Shown here piece by piece: positions 54,054 through 63,367 of a stretch of DNA of 64,000 bases; position 1 is the stretch's first letter; the number at the start of each line of letters is the position of its first letter. Origin of the DNA: Pseudomonas sp. Teo4 (GTDB lineage: Bacteria; Pseudomonadota; Gammaproteobacteria; Pseudomonadales; Pseudomonadaceae); contig NZ_JAXCIL010000001.1 in assembly GCF_034387475.1 (NCBI RefSeq), forward strand, positions 1,054,001 through 1,118,000, given 5' to 3'. Made by a program: the position numbers and the translations under genes. Below the pieces are notes generated by a model. That model did no database searches. It was not told the origin of the DNA and worked only from the letters and a program-made list of their open reading frames with translations.

Positions 54054-54848
54054 ATGACCATCGATTCGCAAACCCTCGAACGCCTGGCCGCCGACCTGCG
54101 TCGCGCCCAGCAGCAAGGCGAAGCCATCGCCCCGCTGCGTGACGTCATCGGTGCCGAGAATGGCGAGGCGGCCTATGCCATCCAGCGCTTGAACGTTGCC
54201 CACGCCCTGGCCGACGGCCGTCGCCTGGTGGGCCGCAAGATCGGCCTGACCAACCCCAAGGTGCAGGCCCAGCTGGGCGTTGACCAACCCGACTTCGGCA
54301 GCCTGTTCGCTGACATGTGCTTCGGCGACAACGAAACCGTGCCCTACGCCAGCGTGATGCAACCGAAGATCGAGGCCGAGATCGCCCTGGTGCTGGCCCG
54401 CGACCTGCCCAGCGCGCAGACCACCTTCGCCGATGTGCTGGCCGCCACCGGTTACGTGTTGCCAGCGCTGGAAATCGTCGGCAGCCGCGTGCAGGGCTGG
54501 AACATCCGTTTCGCCGACACCGTGGCTGACAACGCCTCCAGCGGCTGCTTCGTGCTTGGCGGCCCGGCGCGCCAGCTCACGGACCTCGACCTGCGCGGCG
54601 CCGCCATGCGCATGACCCGCAACGGCGAGCTGGCCTCCAGCGGCAGCGGCGCCGAGTGCCTGGGCCACCCGCTGAACGCGGCGGTGTGGCTGGCACGCAC
54701 CATGGCACGCCTGGGCGAGCCGCTGCGTGCGGGCGACATCATCCTCACCGGCGCCCTGGGGCCGATGGTGGCGGTGGCGCCTGGCGACCATTTCGAAGCC
54801 GAAATAGACGGCCTGGGCCGCGTCGGCGTGACCTTCAGCGGCGAATGA
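54054..54848 (+). CDS. mhpD: 2-Keto-4-pentenoate hydratase
   Basis: 264 residues of the hydratase/FAH-like fold with [21 protein letters not shown] near the start and the acidic metal site in [11 protein letters not shown]. It hydrates 2-hydroxypentadienoate to 4-hydroxy-2-oxovalerate. It follows mhpC by 15 bases. Confidence 0.94.
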   Translation: MTIDSQTLERLAADLRRAQQQGEAIAPLRDVIGAENGEAAYAIQRLNVAHALADGRRLVGRKIGLTNPKVQAQLGVDQPDFGSLFADMCFGDNETVPYASVMQPKIEAEIALVLARDLPSAQTTFADVLAATGYVLPALEIVGSRVQGWNIRFADTVADNASSGCFVLGGPARQLTDLDLRGAAMRMTRNGELASSGSGAECLGHPLNAAVWLARTMARLGEPLRAGDIILTGALGPMVAVAPGDHFEAEIDGLGRVGVTFSGE

Positions 54849-54859
54849 TGGAGAGCCCC

Positions 54860-55801
54860 ATGAGCCATAAACGCAAAGTCGCCATCATCGGTTCCGGCAA
54901 CATCGGCACCGACTTGATGATCAAGATCCTGCGCAACTCGCAGCACCTGGAGATGGCCGCGATGGTCGGCATCGACCCAGCCTCCGATGGCCTGGCGCGG
55001 GCGGCGCGAATGGGCGTTGTCACGACTCACGAAGGCGTGGAAGGCCTGACCCGCCTGCCGGTATTCAGCGAGATCGACTTCGTCTTCGACGCCACCAGTG
55101 CCGGCGCCCATGTGAAGAACGACGCCTTTCTGCGCCAGCACAAGCCTGGCCTGCGCATCATCGACCTGACCCCGGCTGCCATCGGCCCTTACTGTGTGCC
55201 GGTGGTCAACCTCGAGCAGCACCTGCAGGCGCTGAACGTGAACATGGTCACCTGCGGCGGCCAGGCCACCATCCCGATGGTGGCGGCGGTGTCACGGGTG
55301 GCCAAGGTGCATTACGCCGAGATCATCGCCTCCATCGCCTCGAAATCGGCCGGCCCCGGCACCCGCGCCAACATCGACGAGTTCACCGAAACCACCAGCA
55401 AGGCCATCGAAGTGATCGGCGGCGCGGCCAAGGGCAAGGCGATCATCGTCATGAACCCGGCCGAGCCGCCGCTGATGATGCGCGACACCGTGTATGTACT
55501 GTCGGAAGCGGCCGACCAAGCTGAAGTCGAAGCCTCCATTCTGGAAATGGCCGTCGCCGTGCAGGCCTACGTGCCGGGCTATCGCCTCAAACAGCACGTG
55601 CAGTTCGACCTGATCCCAGAAGACGCGCCACTGAACATTCCCGGCCACGGCCGCTTCAGCGGGCTGAAGACTTCGGTGTTCCTCGAAGTCGAAGGCGCCG
55701 CCCACTACCTGCCGGCCTACGCCGGCAACCTCGACATCATGACCTCCGCCGCGCTGGCCACCGCCGAGCGCATGGCACGGGCGATGGGAGCACAGGCATG
55801 A
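54860..55801 (+). CDS. mhpF: Acetaldehyde dehydrogenase (acylating)
   Basis: 313 residues. The N-terminal NAD site is [10 protein letters not shown], and the catalytic cysteine is C132 in [12 protein letters not shown]. It oxidises acetaldehyde to acetyl-CoA and partners with MhpE by channelling. The gene ends in a 4-base ATGA overlap with mhpE. Confidence 0.95.
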   Translation: MSHKRKVAIIGSGNIGTDLMIKILRNSQHLEMAAMVGIDPASDGLARAARMGVVTTHEGVEGLTRLPVFSEIDFVFDATSAGAHVKNDAFLRQHKPGLRIIDLTPAAIGPYCVPVVNLEQHLQALNVNMVTCGGQATIPMVAAVSRVAKVHYAEIIASIASKSAGPGTRANIDEFTETTSKAIEVIGGAAKGKAIIVMNPAEPPLMMRDTVYVLSEAADQAEVEASILEMAVAVQAYVPGYRLKQHVQFDLIPEDAPLNIPGHGRFSGLKTSVFLEVEGAAHYLPAYAGNLDIMTSAALATAERMARAMGAQA

Positions 55802-56808
55802 ACGGCAAGAAACTCTATATTTCCGACGTGACCCTGCGCGATGGCATGCACGCCATCCGCCACCAGTATTCGCTGGACGACGTGCAGGCCATCGCCCGTG
55901 CGCTGGACCTCGCCAAGGTCGACTCCATCGAAGTCGCCCACGGTGATGGCCTGCAGGGTTCGAGCTTCAACTACGGTTTCGGTGCCCATACCGACCTCGA
56001 ATGGATCGAAGCAGCCGCCGATGCGGTCAGCCACGCCCAGATCGCCACGCTGCTGCTGCCAGGGATCGGCACCCTCCATGACCTCAAGGCCGCCTACAAC
56101 GCCGGTGCCCGCATCGTGCGGGTGGCCACCCACTGCACCGAGGCGGACGTGTCGCGCCAGCACATCGAGTACGCCCGTGAGCTGGGCATGGACACGGTGG
56201 GCTTCCTGATGATGAGCCATATGCAAACGCCCGAAGGCCTGGCCCAACAGGCCAAGCTGATGGAAGGCTACGGCGCCACCTGCATCTATGTAGTGGACTC
56301 GGGCGGGGCGATGAACATGGATGACATCCGTGCCCGTTTCCGTGCGGTGAAGGCGGTGCTTGACCCCGCCACCCACACTGGCATTCACGCCCACCACAAC
56401 CTCAGCCTCGGCGTGGCCAACTCCATCGCCGCGGTGGAGGAGGGTTGCGACCGCATCGATGCCAGCCTCTCTGGCATGGGCGCCGGTGCGGGTAACGCGC
56501 CGCTGGAAGTGTTCATCGCCGCCGCCGACAAGCTGGGCTGGAACCACGGCACCGACCTGTATGCGCTGATGGACGCTGCCGACGATTTGGTGCGCCCACT
56601 GCAGGACCGCCCGGTACGGGTCGACCGTGAAACCCTGGCGCTGGGCTATGCGGGCGTGTACTCGAGCTTTTTGCGCCATGCCGAAGTGGCCTCGGCCAAG
56701 TACGGCATCAAGGCGGTGGACATCCTCGTCGAGCTGGGCAAGCGGCGCATGGTCGGTGGCCAGGAAGACATGATCGTCGATGTGGCGCTGGACCTGCTAA
56801 AGCGCTAA
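55798..56808 (+). CDS. mhpE: 4-Hydroxy-2-oxovalerate aldolase
   Basis: 336 residues. A DRE-TIM-type aldolase with [14 protein letters not shown] at the N-terminus and the metal-site His pair in HAHHNLSLG. It splits 4-hydroxy-2-oxovalerate to pyruvate and acetaldehyde, which passes to MhpF. Confidence 0.95.
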   Translation: MNGKKLYISDVTLRDGMHAIRHQYSLDDVQAIARALDLAKVDSIEVAHGDGLQGSSFNYGFGAHTDLEWIEAAADAVSHAQIATLLLPGIGTLHDLKAAYNAGARIVRVATHCTEADVSRQHIEYARELGMDTVGFLMMSHMQTPEGLAQQAKLMEGYGATCIYVVDSGGAMNMDDIRARFRAVKAVLDPATHTGIHAHHNLSLGVANSIAAVEEGCDRIDASLSGMGAGAGNAPLEVFIAAADKLGWNHGTDLYALMDAADDLVRPLQDRPVRVDRETLALGYAGVYSSFLRHAEVASAKYGIKAVDILVELGKRRMVGGQEDMIVDVALDLLKR

Positions 56809-56823
56809 GTCCACCACTGGCTC

Positions 56824-56893
56824 CATCGCCGGCAAGCCGGCTCCCACAAAGGATTGCGCCGCGATACGTGTGGGAGCCGGCTTGCCGGCGATG
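56824..56893. repeat. REP palindrome pair inside the mhp gene row
   Basis: Perfect 25-bp inverted copies, each containing GCCGGCAAGCCGGCT or its complement, lie at 56824-56848 and 56869-56893, between mhpE and the transporter gene. The stem could weaken read-through or protect the upstream mRNA from 3' decay. Confidence 0.85.
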
Positions 56894-56929
56894 GGGCACC
56901 CCATTACAAAAACAATACGGGTGAATCCC

Positions 56930-58114
56930 ATGACTACTTCCGCACACAACCCGCCGCGCGTCGCCCTTACCATCGGCTTGTGCTTTCTCGTCGCCCTGCT
57001 CGAAGGCCTTGACCTGCAAGCCGCCGGTATCGCCGCCCCCGGTATGGCCGCTGCCTTCGGCCTGGACAAACTGCAAATGGGCTGGGTGTTCAGCGCCGGC
57101 ATCCTCGGCCTGCTGCCCGGAGCCCTGGTCGGCGGCTGGCTGGCCGACCGTTTGGGCCGCAAGCGCGTGCTGATCGGCTCGGTGGCGTTGTTCGGCCTGT
57201 TCTCCCTGGCGACGGCCCATGCCTGGAGCCTGCCCAGCCTGTTGCTGGCCCGCCTGCTCACCGGCGTGGGCCTGGGCGCCGCGCTGCCCAACCTGATCGC
57301 GCTCACTTCCGAGGCCGCCGGCCAGCGCCTGCGCGGCAGTGCGGTCAGCCTCATGTACTGCGGCGTGCCGCTGGGCGCAGCGATAGCCGCGGGTATCGGT
57401 ATCGCGGGTTACAGCGGCGACTGGCAGCGGGCCTTCCATGTGGGGGGAGCCGGGCCGCTGCTGATTCTGCCGCTGCTGGCGCTGTACCTGCCGGAGTCCG
57501 CGCAGTTCGGGCAACCGGCTCAGGACGGCGCACGCGTCAGCCTGCGCCGTGAGCTGTTTGGCCAGGGTGCCACCTGGCTGCTATGGCTCAGCTACTTCTT
57601 CACCTTGATGGTGGTGTACATCCTGATCAACTGGCTGCCGAGCCTGTTGGTGGGCCAGGGCTTCAGCAGCGCTGATGCCAGCTGGGTGATGTTCGCCCTG
57701 CAGATCGGCGCCGCCATCGGCACCCTGGCGCTGGGCCTGGTGCTGGAGCGGTTGCCTGCCTGGGCCACCGCTGCACTGGTTTACCTGGGCATCCTGGTGG
57801 CCCTGGGTGGGCTGGGGCTGGCCAGCGACCTGCGGAGCATGCTGGTGGCCGGGTTTGCCGCCGGCTTCTTCGCCACCGGTGGGCAGGGCGTGCTGTATGC
57901 CCTGGCACCGCATTTCTACCCCGTGCAAGTGCGTGCCACCGGCGTGGGCGCTGCCGTTGCGGTAGGGCGCCTGGGGGCCATGAGTGGGCCTTTGGTTGCC
58001 GGGCAGATGTTGGCCTTGGGCGCAGGTTCCGCCGGGGTACTGCTGGCCTCGGCCCCCGGTGTGGTGATTGCCGCCCTGGCGCTGTTCCGCCTGATCGGCC
58101 GCCGCCCCGCATAA
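56930..58114 (+). CDS. mhpT: MFS transporter for 3-(3-hydroxyphenyl)propionate
   Basis: 394 residues with twelve helices and the AAHS features EGLDLQAAGIAAPGM in helix 1 and GGWLADRLGRKRVLIGS in the loop. It is placed after mhpE, as in the E. coli mhp locus. Uptake of hydroxyphenylpropionate or hydroxycinnamate is inferred from position. Confidence 0.88.
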   Translation: MTTSAHNPPRVALTIGLCFLVALLEGLDLQAAGIAAPGMAAAFGLDKLQMGWVFSAGILGLLPGALVGGWLADRLGRKRVLIGSVALFGLFSLATAHAWSLPSLLLARLLTGVGLGAALPNLIALTSEAAGQRLRGSAVSLMYCGVPLGAAIAAGIGIAGYSGDWQRAFHVGGAGPLLILPLLALYLPESAQFGQPAQDGARVSLRRELFGQGATWLLWLSYFFTLMVVYILINWLPSLLVGQGFSSADASWVMFALQIGAAIGTLALGLVLERLPAWATAALVYLGILVALGGLGLASDLRSMLVAGFAAGFFATGGQGVLYALAPHFYPVQVRATGVGAAVAVGRLGAMSGPLVAGQMLALGAGSAGVLLASAPGVVIAALALFRLIGRRPA

Positions 58115-58196
58115 ACCCGGCTGCTGTTTCCCCTTGCTTGCTCCCTGCTGCCTGGCGCGGCAGGGCTTCCTACAACTACAAGAAAGTGAAGACCTC

Positions 58197-59468
58197 ATGC
58201 ACAAGGCCCCTAATACCTGCCTGGCCCTGGCCGTTTGCCTGCTCTGCAGTGGCCCTGCCTCAGCGGCAGGCTTCGTCGACGACAGCCATGCTGAGCTGGT
58301 ACTGCGCAACTACTACTTCGACCGCAATTACCTGGGCGAGACACCGCAGGCAGCTGCTCGGGAATGGGCTCAGGGTTTCATCCTGAATGTGAGCTCCGGG
58401 TTCACCGAGGGGCCCATCGGCTTCGGCCTGGATGCCAAGGGCATGCTCGGGGTGAAACTGGACTCCTCGCCGGACCGTGCCGGCACCGGCTTGCTGCCGT
58501 TCGACCGGACCACGCGGGAGCCGGCCGATGAGTATTCCGAGCTGGGCCTGACCGGCAAGGTCAAGGTCTCGCGCACCGAGCTGCAGGGCGGCACCATCAG
58601 TACCTTCCTGCCCATCGCCTTCGCCAGCCCCACGCGCTTGCTGCCGCAAACCTTCCGTGGCGCCTACCTGCGCTCCACCGACATCGACCGCTTGAGCCTG
58701 CATGCCGGCTGGCTCGACCGGATCAACCTGCGTGACTCCACCGACTACCAGAAAATGAGCATCGGTGCGCCCAATGGCCGCTTCAACGCGGCTGCAACAT
58801 CCGACCGTTTCACCTTCCTGGGGGGCGACTATGCCTGGTCCGACGCCTTGACCCTGCGCTACTACCACGCCGAACTGGACCAGCTGTACCGCAAGGACTA
58901 CTTCGGCTTCGTCGACGAGCGCAAGGTGGGGGCAGGGCGGTTGAAAAGCGATTTTCGCCTGTTCGTCACCGGTGAAGATGGCGCCGCCAAGGCGGGCAAG
59001 GTCGACAACCGCAACACCGCGCTGATGCTCACCTATGCCTGGGCCAGCCACAGCCTGGGTGTGGGCTACATGCGCCTGGATGGCGATACGGCGATGCCTT
59101 ACCTGTATGGCACCGAGCCGCTGGTGATCACCGAGGGCACCTTGAGCTCGGAGTTTCTCAACCCGAAGGAGCGCAGCTGGCAGGTCAAGTTCGACCAGGA
59201 CTTTGCGCCATTCGGGGTACCGGGGCTCAAGGGCATGTTGCGCTATGTGCGCGGCGACAACATCGAACTGGCCAAGTTTGGCGGCACTGGCCTGAACGAG
59301 AGCGAGAAGGATGTGGAGCTGTCGTACACGGTGCAGCAAGGCACGTTCAAGGGCGTGGCGCTGCGCCTGCGTCATGCCTGGTACCGCAATGACTTTGCGG
59401 CGGGGGCGAGCCACCGGGATGACAACGAGCTACGGGTGAATGTGGATTACACCGTCAAGCTGTGGTGA
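58197..59468 (+). CDS. OprD-family porin of the mhp cluster
   Basis: 423 residues. A signal peptide (ending PASAAG) is followed by the OprD start GFVDDSHAELVLRNYYFDRNY and a barrel ending VNVDYTVKLW with a terminal aromatic residue. ATG 58197 lies 82 bases after the mhpT stop codon. It probably forms the outer-membrane route for the aromatic acid taken up by MhpT. Confidence 0.9.
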   Translation: MHKAPNTCLALAVCLLCSGPASAAGFVDDSHAELVLRNYYFDRNYLGETPQAAAREWAQGFILNVSSGFTEGPIGFGLDAKGMLGVKLDSSPDRAGTGLLPFDRTTREPADEYSELGLTGKVKVSRTELQGGTISTFLPIAFASPTRLLPQTFRGAYLRSTDIDRLSLHAGWLDRINLRDSTDYQKMSIGAPNGRFNAAATSDRFTFLGGDYAWSDALTLRYYHAELDQLYRKDYFGFVDERKVGAGRLKSDFRLFVTGEDGAAKAGKVDNRNTALMLTYAWASHSLGVGYMRLDGDTAMPYLYGTEPLVITEGTLSSEFLNPKERSWQVKFDQDFAPFGVPGLKGMLRYVRGDNIELAKFGGTGLNESEKDVELSYTVQQGTFKGVALRLRHAWYRNDFAAGASHRDDNELRVNVDYTVKLW

Positions 59469-59507
59469 GTTTTGCGGGATTAGTTGTTGTTGATTCAGTG
59501 AAATTCC

Positions 59508-59582
59508 CTGTGGGAGCGGGTTTACCCGCGAATGGGTCGCTGAGCCCGCCGCCGCATTTGCGGGTAAACCCGCTCCCACAGG
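59508..59582. repeat. REP palindrome pair
   Basis: CCTGTGGGAGCGGGTTTACC (from 59508) and GGTAAACCCGCTCCCACAGG (to 59582) are near-perfect inverted arms between the porin gene and the convergent LysR gene. The strong stem may end transcription from both sides. Confidence 0.85.
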
Positions 59583-59618
59583 GGCTCATCCAAACCGGAT
59601 GGGCGATGTGCTTTTCCA

Positions 59619-60536
59619 TCACCGCCGAGCCGACAGCTGCTGCGGTGCCAGAAACGCCCCATGGAAGTAGTTGCGCACCGCCTGCATCGCTGGGCTGAAT
59701 GCCCGCCCACGGTGCCAGGCCAGCCCCACGCTCATGGGCGTGACCGGGTCGCTGATGGTGACGGTTTCGATCCGCTTGCCCTCCAGTGACCAGGGACGAT
59801 GCACCAGGTCGGACAAGATCGCCACACCGCTACCGTTGGCCACCATGCTGCGCACTGCTTCGACCGAGCTGGTGCGCACACGCACGCGTGGCCGCTGCCC
59901 AGCCTGCTCCCAATACCGCAGGGCACTTTGCTCGGCTTCGTCCACGGTCAGCTGGATGTACGGCTCGTCAGCCACATCCGCCAGGCTCACCGCCGAGCGC
60001 TCGCACAACGGGTGATGGCTGGGCAGCCACAGCCGGCGCTCGGAGTTGAACAGGGTCTCGGACACGATGTCCGGGTGGGTGAGGTTGGCGGTCAGCACCA
60101 CAGCCATGTCGAAGTCACCCTCCAGCAAGCCTTGTTCGATGGCGCTGCGCTCTTGCTCGTGCACTTCCAGCGTCACGTCCGGATGCCAATGCTCCAGGCG
60201 CTGCAGGTGGTGTGGCAGGAAGTAGCCAATCACCGTGTAGCTGGCGGCCAGGCGCAATACCCCGCTGGCGCGCAGGTCGGGCAGCGGGCTGTTCAGCGCG
60301 TCATCGACGCTGCGCAAAATTACATAGGCGCGGTTGAGAAAATGCCGGCCCGCCTCGGTCAGCGTCATGCCCTGGGCCGAGCGCTGGAACAACAGCGCAC
60401 CGAGCATTGCCTCCAGCTCCTTGATAGCGGTGGTTACCGCAGACTGGGAGATGTTGAGGTGGATCGCCGCCTGGGAAATCTGGCCGATTTCGGCAGTGGC
60501 GACGAAGTAGCGAACCTGGCGCAGGGTCAGTGACAC
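59619..60536 (-). CDS. LysR-family regulator divergent from pxpABC
   Basis: About 305 residues. A winged helix (ISQAAIHLNISQSAVTTAIKELE) is followed by a LysR effector domain. The GTG at 60536 has AGGAG 6 bases upstream and is preferred to the GTG at 60572. It is divergent from the pxpA gene across a 120-base gap and is the likely regulator of that operon. Confidence 0.85.
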   Translation of the reverse strand: MSLTLRQVRYFVATAEIGQISQAAIHLNISQSAVTTAIKELEAMLGALLFQRSAQGMTLTEAGRHFLNRAYVILRSVDDALNSPLPDLRASGVLRLAASYTVIGYFLPHHLQRLEHWHPDVTLEVHEQERSAIEQGLLEGDFDMAVVLTANLTHPDIVSETLFNSERRLWLPSHHPLCERSAVSLADVADEPYIQLTVDEAEQSALRYWEQAGQRPRVRVRTSSVEAVRSMVANGSGVAILSDLVHRPWSLEGKRIETVTISDPVTPMSVGLAWHRGRAFSPAMQAVRNYFHGAFLAPQQLSARR

Positions 60537-60656
60537 GACGTGCTCCTGTTGTATCTGTTTTTCAGAAGACACCCTATCTGTTTATAAATCTTCCCAAGGG
60601 GTCAGGGAGAATCTAACGTGGCTGGCATGCAGTCACAAGCGCCAGGAGAACAGGGT

Positions 60657-61415
60657 ATGCATGCGGTGGATTTCAACTCTGACATGGGGGAAGGCTTTGG
60701 CCCGTGGACCATCGGCGACGGTGTCGACAACGAGCTGATGGCGTTTATCAGTTCGGCCAACATCGCCACCGGCTTCCATGCTGGCGACCCCAGTACCATG
60801 CGTCGCACCGTGGCGCGGGCCAAGGCATTGGGTGTGGCGGTCGGTGCCCACCCAGGCTTTCGTGACCTTGTGGGCTTCGGCCGCCGCCACATCAACGCGC
60901 CGGCTCAGGAGTTGGTCGACGACATGCTCTACCAACTGGGTGCGCTACGTGAAATTGCCCGTGCCCAGGGCGTAACCTTGCAGCACATCAAGCCCCATGG
61001 CGCGCTGTACATGCACCTTGCCCGTGACGAAGAGGCTGCGCGCCTGCTGGTCGAAAACCTCCAGGTGATCGAGCCTGAGTTGTTGCTGTATTGCATGCCC
61101 GGCTCGGTGATCTGCCGTATCGCCCAGGACCTCGGGCAGCCGGTGGTGCGTGAGTTCTACGCTGATCGTGAATACGACATGAGTGGCTCCATCGTGTTTA
61201 CCCGCCATGTGCGCGGCTATGAGCCCCAGCGGGTCGCCGAGCGGGTCCTGCGGGCCTGCCAGGAAGGCGTGGTGCGCACGGTCGAAGGCCAGGACCTGGC
61301 TATCAGTTTCGATTCCATTTGCCTGCACAGCGACACGCCCGGCGCCCTTGACCTGGTCGAGGCCACCCGCAAGGCACTGGACGGGGCCGGCATCACGGTG
61401 CGTGCACCGCGCTGA
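60657..61415 (+). CDS. pxpA: 5-Oxoprolinase subunit A (LamB/YcsF family)
   Basis: 252 residues with the family start [13 protein letters not shown] and the segments [15 protein letters not shown] and [12 protein letters not shown]. With PxpB and PxpC it hydrolyses 5-oxoproline to glutamate with ATP. AGGAG at 60644-60648 sets ATG 60657. A 90-base gap separates it from pxpB. Confidence 0.9.
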   Translation: MHAVDFNSDMGEGFGPWTIGDGVDNELMAFISSANIATGFHAGDPSTMRRTVARAKALGVAVGAHPGFRDLVGFGRRHINAPAQELVDDMLYQLGALREIARAQGVTLQHIKPHGALYMHLARDEEAARLLVENLQVIEPELLLYCMPGSVICRIAQDLGQPVVREFYADREYDMSGSIVFTRHVRGYEPQRVAERVLRACQEGVVRTVEGQDLAISFDSICLHSDTPGALDLVEATRKALDGAGITVRAPR

Positions 61416-61505
61416 GCACTGCGGTACCCGGCGCCGACAAGCCGGGGCCGCCCGAAGCACTGAATTTCGCCTGCCTTTGTATAAAGATTCCAAAAAGGAA
61501 CAGAG

Positions 61506-62393
61506 ATGGCCGAGCCGCATGCAACTTCCCCGATTCGCTACAGCTTTGGTGCCGACGAGCACTTGTTTGCCGAGGTCAGTGACAGCATGTCGCTGGAGGC
61601 TTTCTTCAAGGGCATGGCCGTCACCCGTGCGGTGGAGCGCCTGGCGCTCGACGGTGTGCTCGACGTGTGCCTGGCCAACGCCTCGTTCCAGGTCCGCTTC
61701 GACCCCGACCGCATAGCCCCGCAGGCGCTGCTGGAGGCGGTACGTGGTGCCGAGGCCGAAGCGGTGGCCGAGCGCTCGCTGCACACGCGGATCATCGAGA
61801 TTCCAGTGCTGTACAACGACCCCTGGACCCACGAAACCCTGATGCGCTTTCGTGACCGTCACCAGGACCCGAACAGCACCGACCTTGAGTATGCGGCGCG
61901 GGTCAACGGCCTGGCCGATGTCGAGGCATTCATCGCCGCGCACAGCGGCGCGCCCTGGTTCGTGTCCATGGTCGGCTTCGTTGCCGGTTTGCCGTTCATG
62001 TTCCAGATGGTCGAGCGCGAACGGCAGTTGCAGGTGCCCAAGTACCTGCGTCCGCGCACCGATACGCCGAAGCTGACCCTCGGCCATGGCGGGTGTTTCG
62101 GCTGCATCTACTCGGTGCGCGGGGCAGGGGGCTACCAGATGTTCGGTGTGACTCCGGCGCCGATCTATGACCCGCAGCAAAGCCTGGCCTACCTCAAGGA
62201 GCACATGGTGTTCTTCCGTCCAGGCGACATCGTGCAGTTCAAGCCCATCGATCGGGCCACTTACGACCAGGCGGTGTCCGATGTAGAGGAAGGGCGCTTC
62301 AACCTGCGCATCCGGCCCGTGGAGTTTTCCCTTGATGCCTTCCTGGCCGACCCGGTGGGCTACCCCAAATCGCTGCAGGAGGTGCTGGCATGA
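61506..62393 (+). CDS. pxpB: 5-Oxoprolinase subunit B (KipI-like)
   Basis: 295 residues of the carboxyltransferase subdomain 1 type, somewhat longer than a minimal KipI, with YNDPWTHETL and GHGGCFGCIYSVRGAGGYQ. It overlaps pxpC by 4 bases (ATGA). It probably forms the ATP-using part of oxoprolinase with PxpC. Confidence 0.87.
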   Translation: MAEPHATSPIRYSFGADEHLFAEVSDSMSLEAFFKGMAVTRAVERLALDGVLDVCLANASFQVRFDPDRIAPQALLEAVRGAEAEAVAERSLHTRIIEIPVLYNDPWTHETLMRFRDRHQDPNSTDLEYAARVNGLADVEAFIAAHSGAPWFVSMVGFVAGLPFMFQMVERERQLQVPKYLRPRTDTPKLTLGHGGCFGCIYSVRGAGGYQMFGVTPAPIYDPQQSLAYLKEHMVFFRPGDIVQFKPIDRATYDQAVSDVEEGRFNLRIRPVEFSLDAFLADPVGYPKSLQEVLA

Positions 62394-63364
62394 TCAAGGT
62401 GCTCAAACCTGGCCTGGCCACTTCAGTACAGGACCTTGGCCGTGAGGGTTACTACCATCTGGGCATCCCGCCCTCCGGCGCGCTGGACCAGTATGCCCTG
62501 AGCGCAGTCAACCACCTGGTCGGCAACCCGGCAGGTGCCGCGGGGCTTGAGTGTGCCCTGGTGGGGCCGGAGCTGGAGTTCCAGCACGATGCTCTGGTGG
62601 CGGTGTGTGGGGCGCAGATGCCGGTGCTGCTGGATGGCCGCCTGCAGCCCCCAGACACGGCGTTCGCGGTCCGCGCCGGGCAGGTGCTGCGGTTCGGCTT
62701 CCCCACGGCGGGTGCGCGCGCTTACCTGGCGGTGGCGGGCGGTATCCAGGTGCCCGAGGTGCTTGGCAGCCGCTCGACTTACGCATTGGGGGCGCTGGGC
62801 GGCTTTCACGGTCGCAAGCTGCTCGCCGGCGATGTGCTGCCGGTCGGCGTACCCAGTGGCAAATCCAGGGCGGGTGCGAGCTTGCCCATGGCGCTGCGTC
62901 AGTCGCTGGGTGGCGAGGTGGTGCTGAGGGTGGTGCCGGGGCTGTACTTCCACCGTCTGACCGAGGCGGCGGCGAAGAGCTTCTTCACCGATGCCTGGAC
63001 AGTGGGTTCCGAGGCCGACCGTATCGGTTACCGCTACAAAGGCGGGAGTGCGCTGAGCTTCCAGCCGCGTGAGCAACCTTTTGGCGCCGGGTCGGACCCA
63101 TCGAATATCGTCGACAGCTGCTACCCCATTGGCTCGATCCAGGTGCCGGCGGGGCTGGAACCGATCATTCTGCACCGGGACGCGGTGTCAGGTGGCGGGT
63201 ACGCCATGATTGGCACGGTCATCAGCGCCGACCTCGACCTGATCGGGCAGATGCAGCCGAACCAGCAGGCACGCTTCCTGGCTGTCAGCCTTGAAGATGC
63301 ATTGGAGGCGCGGCGCTCTTACAAGAAGAAACTTGCCTGCCTGGGTCGATTGTTTGGCGGCTGA
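62390..63364 (+). CDS. pxpC: 5-Oxoprolinase subunit C (KipA-like)
   Basis: 324 residues of the carboxyltransferase subdomain 2 type with GLATSVQDLGREGYYHLGIPPSG in part at the N-terminus and LGGFHGRKL. It completes the PxpABC set. Urea-carboxylase-related enzymes share the fold, but no biotin carboxylase gene is adjacent. Confidence 0.87.
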   Translation: MIKVLKPGLATSVQDLGREGYYHLGIPPSGALDQYALSAVNHLVGNPAGAAGLECALVGPELEFQHDALVAVCGAQMPVLLDGRLQPPDTAFAVRAGQVLRFGFPTAGARAYLAVAGGIQVPEVLGSRSTYALGALGGFHGRKLLAGDVLPVGVPSGKSRAGASLPMALRQSLGGEVVLRVVPGLYFHRLTEAAAKSFFTDAWTVGSEADRIGYRYKGGSALSFQPREQPFGAGSDPSNIVDSCYPIGSIQVPAGLEPIILHRDAVSGGGYAMIGTVISADLDLIGQMQPNQQARFLAVSLEDALEARRSYKKKLACLGRLFGG

Positions 63365-63367
63365 GTT

